Part shown: piece after piece, positions 47,291 through 59,876 of the stretch
How positions within the stretch are numbered: the first letter of the stretch is position 1
How the letters are laid out: every line of letters begins with the position of its first letter
NCBI GenBank assembly: GCA_019802505.1
Contig: JAFMOC010000021.1
Location: 5,838,001-5,902,000, forward strand
DNA length: 64,000 bases
DNA from: Corydoras sp. C115
Lineage: Eukaryota; Chordata; Actinopteri; Siluriformes; Callichthyidae
Direction: 5' to 3'
Notes under the pieces: generated by a model
The model's database searches: none
What the model saw: only the letters and a program-made list of their open reading frames with translations
Told to the model about the DNA's origin: nothing
Made by a program: the position numbers and the translations under genes

Positions 47291-47566
47291 TCTCATCTCA
47301 TTATCTTCTGCTTAATCTTATACAGGACAGGGTACAAATCCATCACTGGGCATAATTACACACACACACACACACACACACAGACACACACATGCGCACG
47401 CACACACACTCTATATAAGGGCTATATATATATATATATATAAAATTTTCGGATCCCATAGAAAACATACGTGGACACTGGAATAACATAGAATCTCCTA
47501 CCAGTTCAGGATTTGAACCTGCATCCCCAGCACTGAGATCATGCCACCACTAATCCATAGTGCCAA
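47291..47566 (-). mobile_element. V-SINE, old, with (CA)n expansion
   Basis: Minus-strand copy: tctcattatcttctgcttaa at the 3' end, the body replaced by an expanded CA/CACG tract (47351-47410) and a short (TA)n, then the central domain (cgtggacactgg) and the head (gatttgaacctgcatcccc). Strongly diverged. Confidence 0.85.
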
Positions 47567-48911
47567 CTTCACTTTAATTATGTATATTAATAATGTATAA
47601 TTATGTGCCTATTACAGAACCACTGATGCAAGGCCCTATGTTAAGATTTTAGATGGACATACTATGCTGCTATCAAGTTCCACTGTTTCCATATCTATTT
47701 CAGCAGGTCAATGGCAGGTTGATTCTGTACCAGTTATAATGGCTTCGCTTTGTATTTAGCAGTATTGCATTTGTAGATAGAATAATGGATTTTACAAAAT
47801 AATAACAAACACTGGAAGCAAATCTCAAACCAAATGACGTGCTGTAAAGCTGCTTTGGGAAAATGTGTTGTTATGAAAAGAATAAAAGGAATTCAAATTC
47901 CAAACCAACTTATTTGTAACGGTGCCAAATATGATGTTTTTTGTTTAACTACAGGGCCTGACTTTCATTCTTAACAAATTGTTTTGCTAAAGACACACAA
48001 ACTTTAGATGTTCAACCTAGCGTGCTACATTGGTGGTCTTAGGGTAATCTTTTTTTTTTTTTTTCTGAAATAGAAGTTGAAGGATTACAAAATGTTTATA
48101 AATGTGATAAAATAAAAAAATAAATAAATAAATAAAAAATTAAATAAATAAAAAAATCTCTGGACAACGCCATTAAAAAATTTAAAGTATTAGCATTTAG
48201 CACTTCATGTGCTACCTTATTTGAAACTTGTTTAGGGCATTTCAGTGCATCTTTGCTATTATAATGATGGAAAAATTACTTCTCGTGCAATACAAAAAGA
48301 ATACACAGTACAGTGTAGACTATGTATATGCATTATTTGTGCACATGCAGTGACTTTTAATAGCGTTCAGGGGGTAGTAAATGTTCAGTAGTGTTGGGCA
48401 TGCAGCCTGTGACAATTCACTGCCAATAATATTTTCAGTTAGAGGTGCACCTGTGTTTTCATTTGCCATGATATCAATACCTCAGAAATTTACCTGAACA
48501 AACCTCATTTTGAGACCACCCTAGCCATCGATGTCACATCACCCATCACAAGCACTGTTGGTATTTAAACGACGCAGACGCAAGCCGTGAAAATTCTGTT
48601 GGCGGGATGTTAAATTGTTTATTCTCTGTTAAAAGAAAAGGCTTTATTCTCTTTAATAACACCAACTAAACCTGATAAACACATTAACCCAAGTTACATC
48701 AGGGACATGAACAAATTGTGTAAATCAAGAAATGAAAGCTACAGGTACACACCAGCATCCTTTTATGTCAGACACAATGAATAATGTAGCAACATGAATA
48801 AAACAGCAAGGAGTCTTACTTACTTTTGCTTTGGGAATGTCACAAGACAAGGCATGCTGGTAAATTTGGGCATGCAGAACCCAACCACAAGAGTCAAGAT
48901 ATTTTATTAAA
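47567..48911. other. Unique sequence with low-complexity patches
   Basis: At 47843-47900, ctgtaaagctgctttggg and a following aataaaaggaattcaaattc resemble a CR1-type LINE 3' end (weak). 48047-48065 is poly-T and 48107-48165 is (TAAA)n. No gene seen. Confidence 0.4.
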
Positions 48912-49158
48912 CATTCATTCATTCCACTTAATCCTCTACCAGGGTTGTGGGGGAAGGGGGGGGGGGGGGTTACCCATGCCCATCCAGGGGAGAATGTTCC
49001 AGGTGCTGGGCAGATCCACCTAGGACAGGGGGCCAATTTATCGCTGGGCACTTACACACACACACACACACACACACACTATATAGGTCAATTTTCCTTG
49101 AATTTATGTTTTTGTACTGTGGGAGGAAACCGGAGAACCCAGAGATAACCTACGCAGT
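48912..49158 (-). mobile_element. V-SINE, 3' part plus central domain
   Basis: Minus-strand copy from the (GAAT)n tail (attcattcattcc) to ggaggaaaccggagaaccc. The tRNA-like head is missing. Contains a long G-run (48956-48969) and (CA)n (49053-49079) grown from its GT-rich body. Confidence 0.9.
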
Positions 49159-50348
49159 CATAATTATAAATATAAAATATCTTAAGGTACATGCACATCC
49201 TACATACCACTTGGCATGAGTTTACGACTGTGCAAGTGCACCAAGAAATTGGTCCTATGTGCAACAATGGACATGGCTGCAAAATAAGGTGACAAAAACA
49301 CGACTAACACAGAACATGGATACTGTAGTGATGCGCTAAAAAATGGGTACAGAAGAGACATGATAAATTCAGGTCATGCCCCTAAGAAAAAACCCAACAT
49401 ATGACATGCAACGTCCCAATGCTGACACTTTTTAAGCTTTAAGAATTTTAAGCTTCCAAACATTCTGCACTCAGAAGGATAATAGGCTTCAGATATACCA
49501 TGTGTCAAAGGGAAATGCTATGATGTTGTAATTTAATGCCATTTTGGCTATAAAGAGAAAAAAAAATGCAAGTTAGTCAAAATGGAGGGAGACTGCCATG
49601 GGTTGTTACTGATGTACATAAAAGAACCCTAATTGCTCCTCTAAAATTGACTTCACTCATTTAAACACATTTTCACTGCATTTGTAAGGCTTATAGACTG
49701 CCCCAGTTGCCCTTATTATCCCTACTGTAATTCTTTTGCTGATCTTTTATAGAGAAAAAAACATCCCAGTTTTCTGAGCTTCACTCACATGAGATTAAAT
49801 ATAACTGTCTGGGATGTGGGAGCGCAACAATACTTGTCACAGACACGTTTTTCATACCAAATGCTTGGTATGCTTTTATTGAAATAGAATGACATATTGC
49901 ATACAACTCACATGGACAATAATCAGGATGAATATATAATCTTGGGCTTACAGAGTCAGCTACAAAGCCTAAAAATAGGAGCCATCCTGGATAACTCTCC
50001 TGATTCCTTCTTGTACACATAAGCTCAGTTTGTGCCAAGATGCACCTTTCATGTTTGACACATCGATATTTTTTAAACCGTCACAGACGCTTATCCAAAC
50101 AAAACATTTAGATCATCTGTAAATTACCAGCTCTGGCTGCAGAGAAAACATGAGTGCAATGACTGAGCATGAGCAAAGGAGAGAATACATAAAGAAACAC
50201 AGCAAGAGGGAGAGACTAAAGCTTCATTCATTCATTTATGTTACAATTCTTTCAGAGATGTTAACTAGCCAAATGACTGTAAAAAATGTCAGATTCTGTG
50301 TGAACTGTTTATACATTTTCAATAAAAAAAACAATTTGCTTCTTATTT
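49159..50348. other. Unique sequence, no gene seen
   Basis: No gene or repeat recognised. An 85-codon minus frame at 49781-50038 shows no motif. Confidence 0.45.
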
Positions 50349-50484
50349 GGCCCATATAGAGTGTCTGTGTAAGTGAGTGTGTCCTGTGTTCATCTGCCCA
50401 ACTTTCTCAACTGGATGGGCATGGGGAACCCCCTTCACTTATGATATCCTAATACAGGATTAAGCAAAAAACAATGAATGAATA
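50349..50484 (+). mobile_element. V-SINE 3' half
   Basis: Runs from ggcccatatagagtgtctgtg to caatgaatgaataa, with losses in the middle. First of four V-SINE copies within 1.2 kb. Confidence 0.87.
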
Positions 50485-50497
50485 ATTGTGGAATATC

Positions 50498-50779
50498 GGG
50501 TGGCAAGGTCGCTTAGTGTTTAGCACATTCACCCGAAATAGCTGGCGTTTCAGGGTCAAATCCTGATCTGGGTGGAGTTTCCCTGTTCTCCCTGTGGCTG
50601 TGTTTTTTTTTTTAGGTTTTCCAGTTTCCTTACACACTCCAAAAACATGAATTCAAGGTAAATTGGGTACTCTCAATTGCCCTTATATAGTGTGTCTGTC
50701 TGTGTGTGAGTGAGTAGATTGGTGACCTGTCCTGGGTTTCTTTGCCCAGTACCCGAAATTTTGATAATAAGATGAGATG
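50498..50779 (+). mobile_element. V-SINE, head to body, old
   Basis: Begins gggtggcaaggtcgcttag (A box damaged) and has the B box gggtcaaatcc. The central domain is interrupted by a T-run. Ends near accc gaaattttgataataagatgag without a proper tail. Confidence 0.88.
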
Positions 50780-50953
50780 TTTCGAAATGTTAGTGCAAAT
50801 GTTAATGCAAACATTGAAAATAATTACATGGTAATTTATTTAAAAGTCATAACAAATTCAAAACACATACAATCGTTTATTTTACAATTTTATCATACAA
50901 AACAGGAACTGTATGTAGTTTCAAGCAGTATTTCATTTTAGTGTTTGGAGATA

Positions 50954-51066
50954 TACCCAGCGATAGATTGGCGCCCTGTCCTGGGTGTTCTCCCCTGGAT
51001 GGGCATAGGGAACCCCCCGCGACCCTAATATAGGATAAAGCGGAAGATAATGAATGAATGAATGAA
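50954..51066 (+). mobile_element. V-SINE, strongly 5'-truncated, with target duplication
   Basis: Only the last 113 bases, from tacccagcgatagattggcg to (GAAT)n, lie between perfect 12-bp duplications TGTTTGGAGATA (50942-50953 and 51067-51078; the first two bases of the right copy overlap the tail). The truncation therefore happened at integration. Confidence 0.93.
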
Positions 51067-51098
51067 TGTTTGGAGATACAAAAGAAAAAATATATATA

Positions 51099-51110
51099 TT
51101 TCTTAAATCC
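51099..51110. repeat. V-SINE target-site duplication, left
   Basis: TTTCTTAAATCC, repeated exactly at 51507-51518. Confidence 0.92.
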
Positions 51111-51506
51111 ATCCATTCATTATCTTCTGCTTTGTCCTATATTAGGGTCGCCGGTGGGGTTCCCCATGCCCATCCAGGGGAGAAAGTTTTGGGTGCTGGG
51201 CAGATACACCCAGGACAGGGCGCCAATCTATCGCTGGGCACACACTCACTCACATAGACATGCACACAGACACACTCTATATGGGGCAATTTGGAGAAAT
51301 CAATTGACTTGATCCATGTTTTTGGACTGTGGGAGGAAACCGGAGAACCCAGAGGAAACCGGAGAACCCAGAGGAAACCGGAGAACCCAGAGGAAACCTA
51401 CGCGGACATGGAGAGAACATGGAATCTCCACCCAGATGGGGATTCGAATCTGGAATCCCTAGTGCTGAGAGGCGAACGTGCTAACCACTAAGCCACCGTG
51501 CCACCC
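51111..51506 (-). mobile_element. Full-length V-SINE with 19-bp triplication
   Basis: Complete minus-strand copy, tail at the left and tRNA-like head at the right (gattcgaatctgg, ccactaagccaccgtgccaccc). The 19-bp unit ggagaacccagaggaaacc of the central domain is present three times in tandem (51341-51397), making this copy longer than the others. Perfect 12-bp target duplication. Confidence 0.97.
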
Positions 51507-51518
51507 TTTCTTAAATCC
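51507..51518. repeat. V-SINE target-site duplication, right
   Basis: TTTCTTAAATCC, the second copy of the duplication at 51099-51110. Confidence 0.92.
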
Positions 51519-52027
51519 TAAAAGTATATTTTACTACAAGAACTTGAAACACATAGCACTCACATATTTTCTTTAACCAAATATGTCTGCAGAACAACAT
51601 AATATAATGTTATGGCAATGTAAAAAAAAATGTACCAACAGGACACATTTTTGGAATAAATGGGTCCATTAGCACTCATACTCTGAATAGTTAGTATTTA
51701 ATACACACCAATTGGTGAGTGTCAGAGTTTGCAGATGCTTTTAATAGCGCGTTTAATACTCATTTAGAAGATTTTTGTCCATTTATTCCCAAGCTCTATT
51801 TGAGTTCTTGGGATTCCTTGTATCCTTGTTGATCTGAAATCCACAATCAGAAAAATTGTTAGGGCCGTGGCAAAACCTTTTTACTACAAATTTTGTGTTT
51901 CAGTTTGGACAAACATTATCCTGTTTTAGATGCCATTCTATTTTTATCAGCAGCAACAATTTACACATGATACAATGCTTGCTTTTAGAATAGCTTGTAA
52001 ATATTTAATCTTGTTCTTCCCTTTCAG
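51519..52027. other. Unique AT-rich sequence
   Basis: The gttagggccgtggcaaaacc word at 51859 resembles some Tc1-type element ends, but nothing confirms it. Confidence 0.35.
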
Positions 52028-52100
52028 AATGTGATGTTCCCTATATCACTTCTTCCAACGAAAACTCAAAACACGATTGATTCACTGCTGTGCTTAGCAG
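52028..52100 (+). other. Exon-like segment (73 nt)
   Basis: A strong acceptor (cttgttcttccctttcag) precedes 73 nt with one frame fully open, reading NVMFPISLLPTKTQNTIDSL then LCLA, ended by a donor-like GCAG-GTGAAA. I do not recognise the product. The surrounding text (agaagacttgtttctcaaaag) resembles decayed Tc1-type sequence, so the segment may be transposon-derived rather than a host exon. Confidence 0.2.
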
Positions 52101-53264
52101 GTGAAAGGATGTTCTTGTCATAAAATTTGGCTCCCTCATTTGCTCAATAAAAAATGGTTATATTTTATCTTCAACAGATCAGAAGACTTGTTTCTCAAAA
52201 GTTTTTTTTTTATATATATTTTTTTTAACTTCTGATACAGAGTTTAGTTGTAAGGTTGCATAAATGTTTTCTAATAATTACTTTTTTATAGTTGTGCTTA
52301 AAATGTTTCTACAGAGCACTACAACTCCAGTATGGAGTATGTCGATACAGTATATGTCTATTTTTTAGACTTATACCATTTTTTAAAATGATCTGGTTTT
52401 TTTATTGCATTACAAGTTGTAAATCAACTCTACTCGAAAACATTTTGCTACCACCTATTGCCTTCTCCTGATCTTGAGGCATTGATTATTATTATTTTCA
52501 CAGTGCTAAACAGCGACTGTTTGCTGTTTTTGGGGACAGTGTATGATGGTTGAAGGTCACTGAAAGTATTAATATCTTGGGGTGCTACTTATTTTTTCAG
52601 CATCTAAAATTGTACACAGCAAAAAAAATATATATATATTTTTTTTAAACAAACCTTTAGATTTTTACAGATTTGTGAGATCAGTTTAACTACCCTTCAC
52701 TTATTTATTCAAAGCAATAGAGACATTAACCTGTAGTGCAACATTCTAAGTATTTAGGAAACACATAGGTCACACTTTGTGTGTTAAGGTCTGTAATTTG
52801 AGAACCACTGCACCAAACTAAGCATAAAAACACTTTATCATGTCTCCCTGGACTAAGGTGTCAGTAATAACAGCTAAGACGCCAAAAGCTATGAATCTTC
52901 CCTCTTCCTCTCAGTTACATCATAAACATCTGATGAGTTGCCAGACAACCGTCAGAGGGAATGATTCTATACGATGAATCTTTGTAATGCTAGATGGTTC
53001 ATTGTATCCTTATTGCAATTGTTAACTGTCTGGCAAATATATTTCTCTTTTTACATTGAAATATTTTTTTTAACTATGCAAGTAGGTCATACTAGTACTG
53101 TTACATATACCAAAAACTTCAGATTTTTAACAATTGCGTGTACAAATTCTTGCAATTATTGACAATATAGGCCAAATAAAGTAACATTAAATAATTGCAA
53201 CAACGTAACCTAAAATGGATGTACAGCAAGAAAATAGCAGATGTAAGTAAGGCTAAATCTAATC

Positions 53265-53268
<4 letters not shown>
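52101..53268. other. Unique AT-rich sequence, no gene seen
   Basis: T-rich low-complexity patches near 52200 and 52625-52650. No gene recognised. Confidence 0.45.

Positions 53269-53350
<82 letters not shown>
53269..53350. repeat. (TA)n microsatellite, left of the Tc1 element
   Basis: About 40 TA units. Continues on the other side of the transposon at 54960, so the two tracts were probably one before insertion. Confidence 0.97.
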
Positions 53351-53353
<3 letters not shown>

Positions 53354-53559
53354 TGGGTTGCAAAAGTATTCATACCCCTTGAACTTTTCCATATTTTGTC
53401 ACATTACAACCACAAACATAAATATATTTCACTGGAATTTAATGTGAAAGACCAACACAAAGTGGTATACAATTGTGAAGTGGAAGGAAAATTATACATA
53501 AATCAACATTTTTTTTACAAATAAAAAACTGAAAAGTGCGACGTGCAAAAGTATTCAGC
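53351..53559 (+). repeat. Left terminal inverted repeat of the Tc1 element
   Basis: Starts CAGTGGGTTGCAAAAGTATT. Outer binding-core GCAAAAGTATTCA at 53360-53372, inner core at 53545-53557. Confidence 0.97.
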
Positions 53560-53721
53560 CCCCTTTTCCCTGAGTGCAACCAATTGCATTCAGAAGTTGC
53601 CTGATGAGTGCTAATGACTCAAAAGGGTCCTCCTGTGTGTAATCTAATCTCAGTACAAATACAGCTGCTCCGTGACGGCCTCAGATGTTGGTTAAGAGAA
53701 TATTGGGGAGCAAACAGCATC

Positions 53722-54642
53722 ATGAAGTCCAAAGAACACACCAGACAGGTTAGGAATATGGTTTTGGAGAAGTTTAAAGCAGGCTTAGGTTATAAAAAGA
53801 TTTCCAAAGCTTTGAACATCTCACGGAGCACTGTTCAATCCATCATCCGGAAATGGAAAGAGTATGGCACCACAGTAAACCTGCCAAGACAAGGCCGTCC
53901 ACCTAAACTTACAGGCCGAACAAGGAGATCACTGATCAGAGAGGCAGCCAAGAGGCCCATGGTGACTCTGGATGAAATGCAGAGAGCCACAGCTCAGGTG
54001 GGGGAAACTGTCCACAGGACAACAATTAGTCGTGCACAACACAAATGTGGTCTTTATGGAAGAGTGGCAAGGAGAAAGCCATTGTTAAAAGAAAACCATA
54101 AGAAGTCCCGTTTGCAGTTTGCCAGAAGCCATGTTGAGGACACAGCAAACATGTGGAAGAAGGTGCTTTGGTCAGACGAGACCAAAATTGAACTTTTTGG
54201 CCACAATGCAAAACGCTATGTGTGGCGGAGAAATAACACTGCACATCACTCTGAAAACACCATCCCCACTGTCAAATATGGTGGTGGCAGCATCATGCTC
54301 TGGGGGTGCTTCTCTTCAGCAGGGACCGGGAAGTTGGTCAAAGTTGATGGGAAGATGGATGGAGCCAAATACAGGGCAATCTTTGAAGAAAACCTGTTGG
54401 AGTCAGCAAAAGATTTGAGACTGGGGCGGAGGTTCACCTTCCAGCAGGACAACGACCCTAAACATAAAGCCAGAGCTACAATGGAGTGGTTTAAAAAAAA
54501 GAATATTCATGTGTTAGAATGGCCCAGTCAAAGTCCAGACCTAAACCCAATTGAGAATTTGTGGCAAGATCTCAAAACTGCTGTTCACAAACGCTCTCCA
54601 TCCAATCTGACTGAGCTTGAGCTGTTTTGCAAGGAGGAATGA
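53722..54642 (+). CDS. Tc1-like transposase, C-terminally truncated by a nonsense codon
   Basis: DDE transposase that would cut and rejoin Tc1 ends at TA. I take the Met at 53722 (MKSKEHTRQV) as start, the usual Tc1 beginning; the frame is open upstream to 53608 but that part is untypical. Residues 1-110 form the two helix-turn-helix DNA-binding domains (ISRSTVQSIIRKW around 33-45), joined by a GRPP motif at 58-61. A basic stretch at 113-130 fits the nuclear signal. Catalytic residues are D152 (WSDETK), D243 (QQDNDPKH) and E278 (NPIENLW), giving DD34E; the glycine-rich box is GGGSIMLWG at 187-195. TGA at 54640-54642 falls where the family has TGG (Trp), so 306 of 339 residues remain. All catalytic residues survive, but the lost C-terminal 33 residues are conserved, so activity is doubtful. 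Confidence 0.93.
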   Translation: MKSKEHTRQVRNMVLEKFKAGLGYKKISKALNISRSTVQSIIRKWKEYGTTVNLPRQGRPPKLTGRTRRSLIREAAKRPMVTLDEMQRATAQVGETVHRTTISRAQHKCGLYGRVARRKPLLKENHKKSRLQFARSHVEDTANMWKKVLWSDETKIELFGHNAKRYVWRRNNTAHHSENTIPTVKYGGGSIMLWGCFSSAGTGKLVKVDGKMDGAKYRAIFEENLLESAKDLRLGRRFTFQQDNDPKHKARATMEWFKKKNIHVLEWPSQSPDLNPIENLWQDLKTAVHKRSPSNLTELELFCKEE

Positions 54643-54741
54643 GCAAGAATTTCAGTCACTAGATGTGCAAAGCTGGTGGAGACATACCCTAAAAGACTTG
54701 CAGCTGTAATTGCAGCAAAAGGTGGCTCCACAAAGTATTGA
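54640..54741 (+). pseudogene. Out-of-use C-terminal end of the Tc1-like transposase
   Basis: Continuing in the same frame past the TGA at 54640-54642 gives 32 further codons, ending in GGSTKY and a TGA at 54739-54741. This matches the normal Tc1 terminus and the relic at 30845-31033. The frame is otherwise undamaged, so the gene differs from a full-length form by this one codon. Confidence 0.88.
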
Positions 54742-54750
54742 CTCAGGGGT

Positions 54751-55969
<1,219 letters not shown>

Positions 55970-56010
<41 letters not shown>
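55970..56010. repeat. (CA)n microsatellite
   Basis: About 19 CA units. Confidence 0.97.
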
Positions 56011-56013
<3 letters not shown>

Positions 56014-56069
56014 TATATATCAAACCATCTGACCATCCTGGAGGGTGAGTATGTTTTTGTTTTTTTTTG

Positions 56070-56070
<1 letters not shown>

Positions 56071-56157
<87 letters not shown>
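56071..56157. repeat. (TA)n microsatellite
   Basis: About 43 TA units. The word tttgtaaatat occurs at both edges. Confidence 0.97.
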
Positions 56158-56162
<5 letters not shown>

Positions 56163-56167
56163 AAATA

Positions 56168-56347
56168 TGGGGCAATTTGGAGAACTTAATTGACTTGATC
56201 CATGTTTTTGGACTGTGGGAGGAAACCGGAGAACCCAGAGGAAACCCACACAGACACGGGGAGAACATGGAAACTCCACCCAGATTCGAACCGGGAATCC
56301 CTAGTGCTGAGAGGCGAAAGTGCTAACCACTAAGCCATCATGCCGCC
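56168..56347 (-). mobile_element. V-SINE 5' half, between microsatellites
   Basis: Minus-strand copy from atggggcaatttggag to the tRNA-like head at the right (gattcgaaccggg, ccactaagccatcatgccgcc). Its 3' half is missing and the element abuts (TA)n there; its head end abuts (GT)n. Little diverged. Confidence 0.93.

Positions 56348-56446
<99 letters not shown>
56348..56446. repeat. (GT)n microsatellite
   Basis: About 45 GT units after a short TA start. Confidence 0.98.
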
Positions 56447-57687
56447 CTCACCCTGCTGGTAGAGATAACAACTGCACTTGCACATAACAATCCAAATATT
56501 TACATAATGCAATTTACAAATGTACAAAACTTGCTTTACATGGAAAAAACAAAACACAAAAAATAAAATAATAATAATAAAGCAGATTTTTAAATTTTAT
56601 TTCCAAATCTACCAGCATTGTTGTGGATGTATGTTGAAAGACATGAAAAAATGTGTCTAGTACTAATGTGTAGTTTTTTGCTAATAAGCATGTCTACCTA
56701 TCATACTAAGAGTGTTTTTTAAACATTCTGCATAGTATCAGTTCTTATTCACAGTGTTTTGTGGACAGTTACCCTTTTTTATCAAATGATGGACCTTTTT
56801 ACTGTCATCAACCAAACTAAATATTCTGTGATTTTGCATATATTAGTTCCTCTCAATTGAAATATCTTTGCACTACTAGTAACATAAATCATAAATATTT
56901 TAGGAGGTAAGTGAATGTTGATCATTTACTACAAAGAAATACCAGAAGACAAAATCAGAAAAGGCAAATTAACTACTTACTAATCGCTGTTAATGAAATA
57001 CAAATTATTGTCTTTTCATTGGATTTGCCTGTGTCTTTGATTACAAACTTGTGTACTGCTGAAACATGGTTGATCTTTTGTCAGTATTCAAATATAAACC
57101 TAATCTGTCTACCTATAGCTTACAAATCCAGAACATATACATAGCACACTGCTCCACCCCAAATTGGTTATATGTGGCTGTCTGCTTAAATCAATAAATA
57201 GACAAGCATAAACTGGGTAGATTAGAACATGGAACAAGCTGGAGCCCAATTACTTTCAGGCTGCTGACGCATGAGGAGTCTTCACACAACTCTAGTGCAA
57301 TAAACAGTTAGCTCCCTATCTGCAGTTAAATATAGCTCTCATCCCCCACCTTCTTCAACACCCCCTTACTCCTCACTTTGCCTGGCTGTGCATTCACTAC
57401 TGCCATAGTAAGTAAGACAAGTCACATCAGAACAGAAACACTGCCATTATTTAGCCACAAGCAAGGCTGATTTAAAGGTTGTTTTAGCCTCTGGTACAAA
57501 CTGTCATGTACAAATTCAGGTGGTGTTTTGTTGGAATCATTTGAAGATCACTTGGAAATTTCTCCAAGTATGACAACAAAAAGAAGTAAAATGGATTAGG
57601 GGCATTGGGTGTCATTGGGTCTTTGCTATAGTAAGGAAGGGAAAATATGCCTTGTCATGAGATGTGTTTTAGGCGTGGGCTTTTTTA
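56447..57687. other. Unique AT-rich sequence, no gene seen
   Basis: Near 56906 a strong plus-strand donor word (GGAG-GTAAGTG) occurs without a matching acceptor. No gene or repeat recognised. Confidence 0.45.
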
Positions 57688-57949
57688 GGTGGCATTTTGG
57701 TTAGCATGTTCACCTCTCAGGAACATTCCCAGTTCAAATCCCAATCTGGGTGAAGTTTCCATGTTCTCTCCGTGTCCACGTGGGTTTCCTCCGGGAAACC
57801 CGGAGGAAAACATGGCTCAGGGTCAATTGAATTCTCCAAATTGCCCCATATAGAGTGTATTTGTGTGTGTCTGTGTGTGAGTGAGTATGTGCCCAGCGAT
57901 GGGTTGGGGCCCTGTCCTGGGTGTATCTGCCCAGCACCCGAAACGTCTG
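57688..57949 (+). mobile_element. V-SINE with a new quasi-palindrome
   Basis: Head damaged (gtggcattttggttagc), central domain and body preserved, tail lost after cccgaaacgtctga. At 57785-57809 the normal ctccggttctccggtttcc text has become TTTCCTCCGGG-AAA-CCCGGAGGAAA, a perfect 11-bp stem. Confidence 0.9.
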
Positions 57950-58489
57950 ATGACATCTGCCTAGGTTCAGTCAGATGTGTGTTCTAAGCTTCATTTCGAA
58001 ATCACAAATGCAACAAAAGCAATTACAACTCCCAATTTTTATAGTTTTTTTTTGTGCCTGTTTGTGGGCATTAAAAAAAAACACTCTAACATTGCTTTTC
58101 TTTCATAAGATGTTACTTTAAATATTAATAACTCTTTTTGAGACTATAATTAGAACATGCTTTTAAAAAATATGTGGGCATGGCTGTAATTCACTGGGAT
58201 TTTGCCTTAGCAGAAACACATAATTTTGGACATGTAAACATATTTCTTTGCATTTACATTCCATACATACAGCCATGCACATACATGCACACTGACATGG
58301 AAGTACAAAATCTACTGTCTTGTACATACACACATTGCATGTGTTACAGTTTTTCACAAAGAAAGTGAGAGAGAAAAAGTGAAAAAGCAGCATTATGACT
58401 TGATTAACAGATTTATTATAAATGCCCTTACCTGTCTGATAAGTCACACAGTAAGTGTTTAATTAAGTGTCAGAATATAATACAATTAT
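57950..58489. other. Unique sequence, no gene seen
   Basis: Frames of 64 and 94 codons overlap on opposite strands (58163-58447) without motifs. Nothing assigned. Confidence 0.45.
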
Positions 58490-58689
58490 ATTTATTTATT
58501 TGGTCATTTAGCAGACGACTTTGTGCAAAGTGACTTATAAAGCGAGCACAGGCTTGGCCACAGCGTCCCTTGAGCAATTGGGGTAATTGGCCTTTTTCAT
58601 GGACCACATTAGTACCTTCAGTTGACCTAGGATTTAAACCCACAACCTGCAGATTGATAACCCAACACCCTAACCACTGAGCTACCATG
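58490..58689 (-). mobile_element. tRNA-derived SINE with LINE-2-type tail
   Basis: On the minus strand: a tRNA-like head (gtagctcagtggttagggtg as A box, gtgggtttaaatcc as B box), a body with ccaattgctcaagggacgctg, and a 3' end aagtcactttgcacaaagtcgtctgctaaatgacc, which matches the LINE-2 3' end seen at 24142. This suggests mobilisation by LINE-2. A different family from the V-SINE. Confidence 0.8.
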
Positions 58690-59383
58690 TATTTACAATT
58701 CCCAGTTAAAACAAACTAATAAACTGATCATGTGGCATTGTGTTTTCTTATAATTTCACATGCAATCTTTAAAAAAATGCTGTTCTTTAAGTTATGTTAT
58801 CTGTGTAAAATCATACCTCCATAAGGATTTTATTTAATAATTCAAAATATAATTCACAAAAGTGCTTATTTAAGCCCATTAGGAAAAATAGCCCTCCTGT
58901 AATATTAATACATTGAACTGCCAATAGCACTAGTGAATATTATCAGCTTTACTGGTACACACACAAAAAATAAAAATAAATGAAAAAATCACCAGCTTTC
59001 TGGCCCCAAGGTCATGGTAGAGAGACACCCACCACCTCATCTTCACTTCAACAAAATTACATTTTCTTCTGCTCCTGCTTTTACCTGGCTCACAGTGCAG
59101 TCCTGACCCATGAAGAAGGAAACCTGTAATTGTGAATCTGGATCAGTGGGGCTGACCCAACACAGATACAGAGTAAAAGACTACAAAAAAGATTTTATCA
59201 AGACTGGGAATATTACTCTGGTCCAGAGAAATGAACTAACCCAGCAGAGAACTGACTCCGCTCACAGACAGAACTTGTTTAAGTTACAGGCCATGGTCAC
59301 TTTAGCAAAAAACAAACAAACAAACGAACAACGAAAAGATTAAACATGAACGTATTAATAACGTATTTCATGATGCTTTTCTC
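58690..59383. other. Unique sequence, no gene seen
   Basis: A 77-codon frame at 59110-59343 has no motif. Nothing else recognised. Confidence 0.45.
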
Positions 59384-59522
59384 ATCTTATTATCTTTCAC
59401 TTAAACCTCTATCACAGTAATGGTGTGGGGGGGGTTTCCAAGCCCATCCAGAATACAATGTTTTGGACGCTGTGCAGTTACACCCAGGACAGGGAGCAAC
59501 TCCATCACTGGGCACACACTCA

Positions 59523-59555
<33 letters not shown>

Positions 59556-59608
59556 TATAGGGGCGATTTAGAGCAGCCAGTTCACATGGACAAAACCCAT
59601 GTGGATGG
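59384..59608 (-). mobile_element. V-SINE 3' half with (CA)n expansion
   Basis: Minus-strand copy: tctcatcttattatctttcac end, the cccatccag block, cacccaggacaggg and a (CA)n tract (59519-59553) in the body. It stops before the tRNA-like head. Confidence 0.88.
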
Positions 59609-59876
59609 GCTGACCATGCCATCAAGCCCCCCCTTAATAAAGAGTTTAACATTTGTTAATGTAACACATTTTTGTTCCACAAGGAGTAAAAAGCACATAG
59701 ATATGTATATGCTTTTATTCTGTTTTCCTCACACAACTAAACCATGTGGATAACCTTTACTGAATAGTTAAAGCTGTTATAGCTGCAAAGGCTGTGCAGA
59801 TATCAAATTTGGCACCATGAATTAAGGCATTAAATTATTTTGCAGAATTATTTTATTGGATCCAACGCATTACGGT

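Noticed and set aside
53608..53721. The first 38 codons upstream of MKSKEHTRQV as part of the transposase
   Set aside because: Tc1 transposases start at the MKSKE-like position. The upstream codons only happen to be open and correspond to the untranslated leader of the element.
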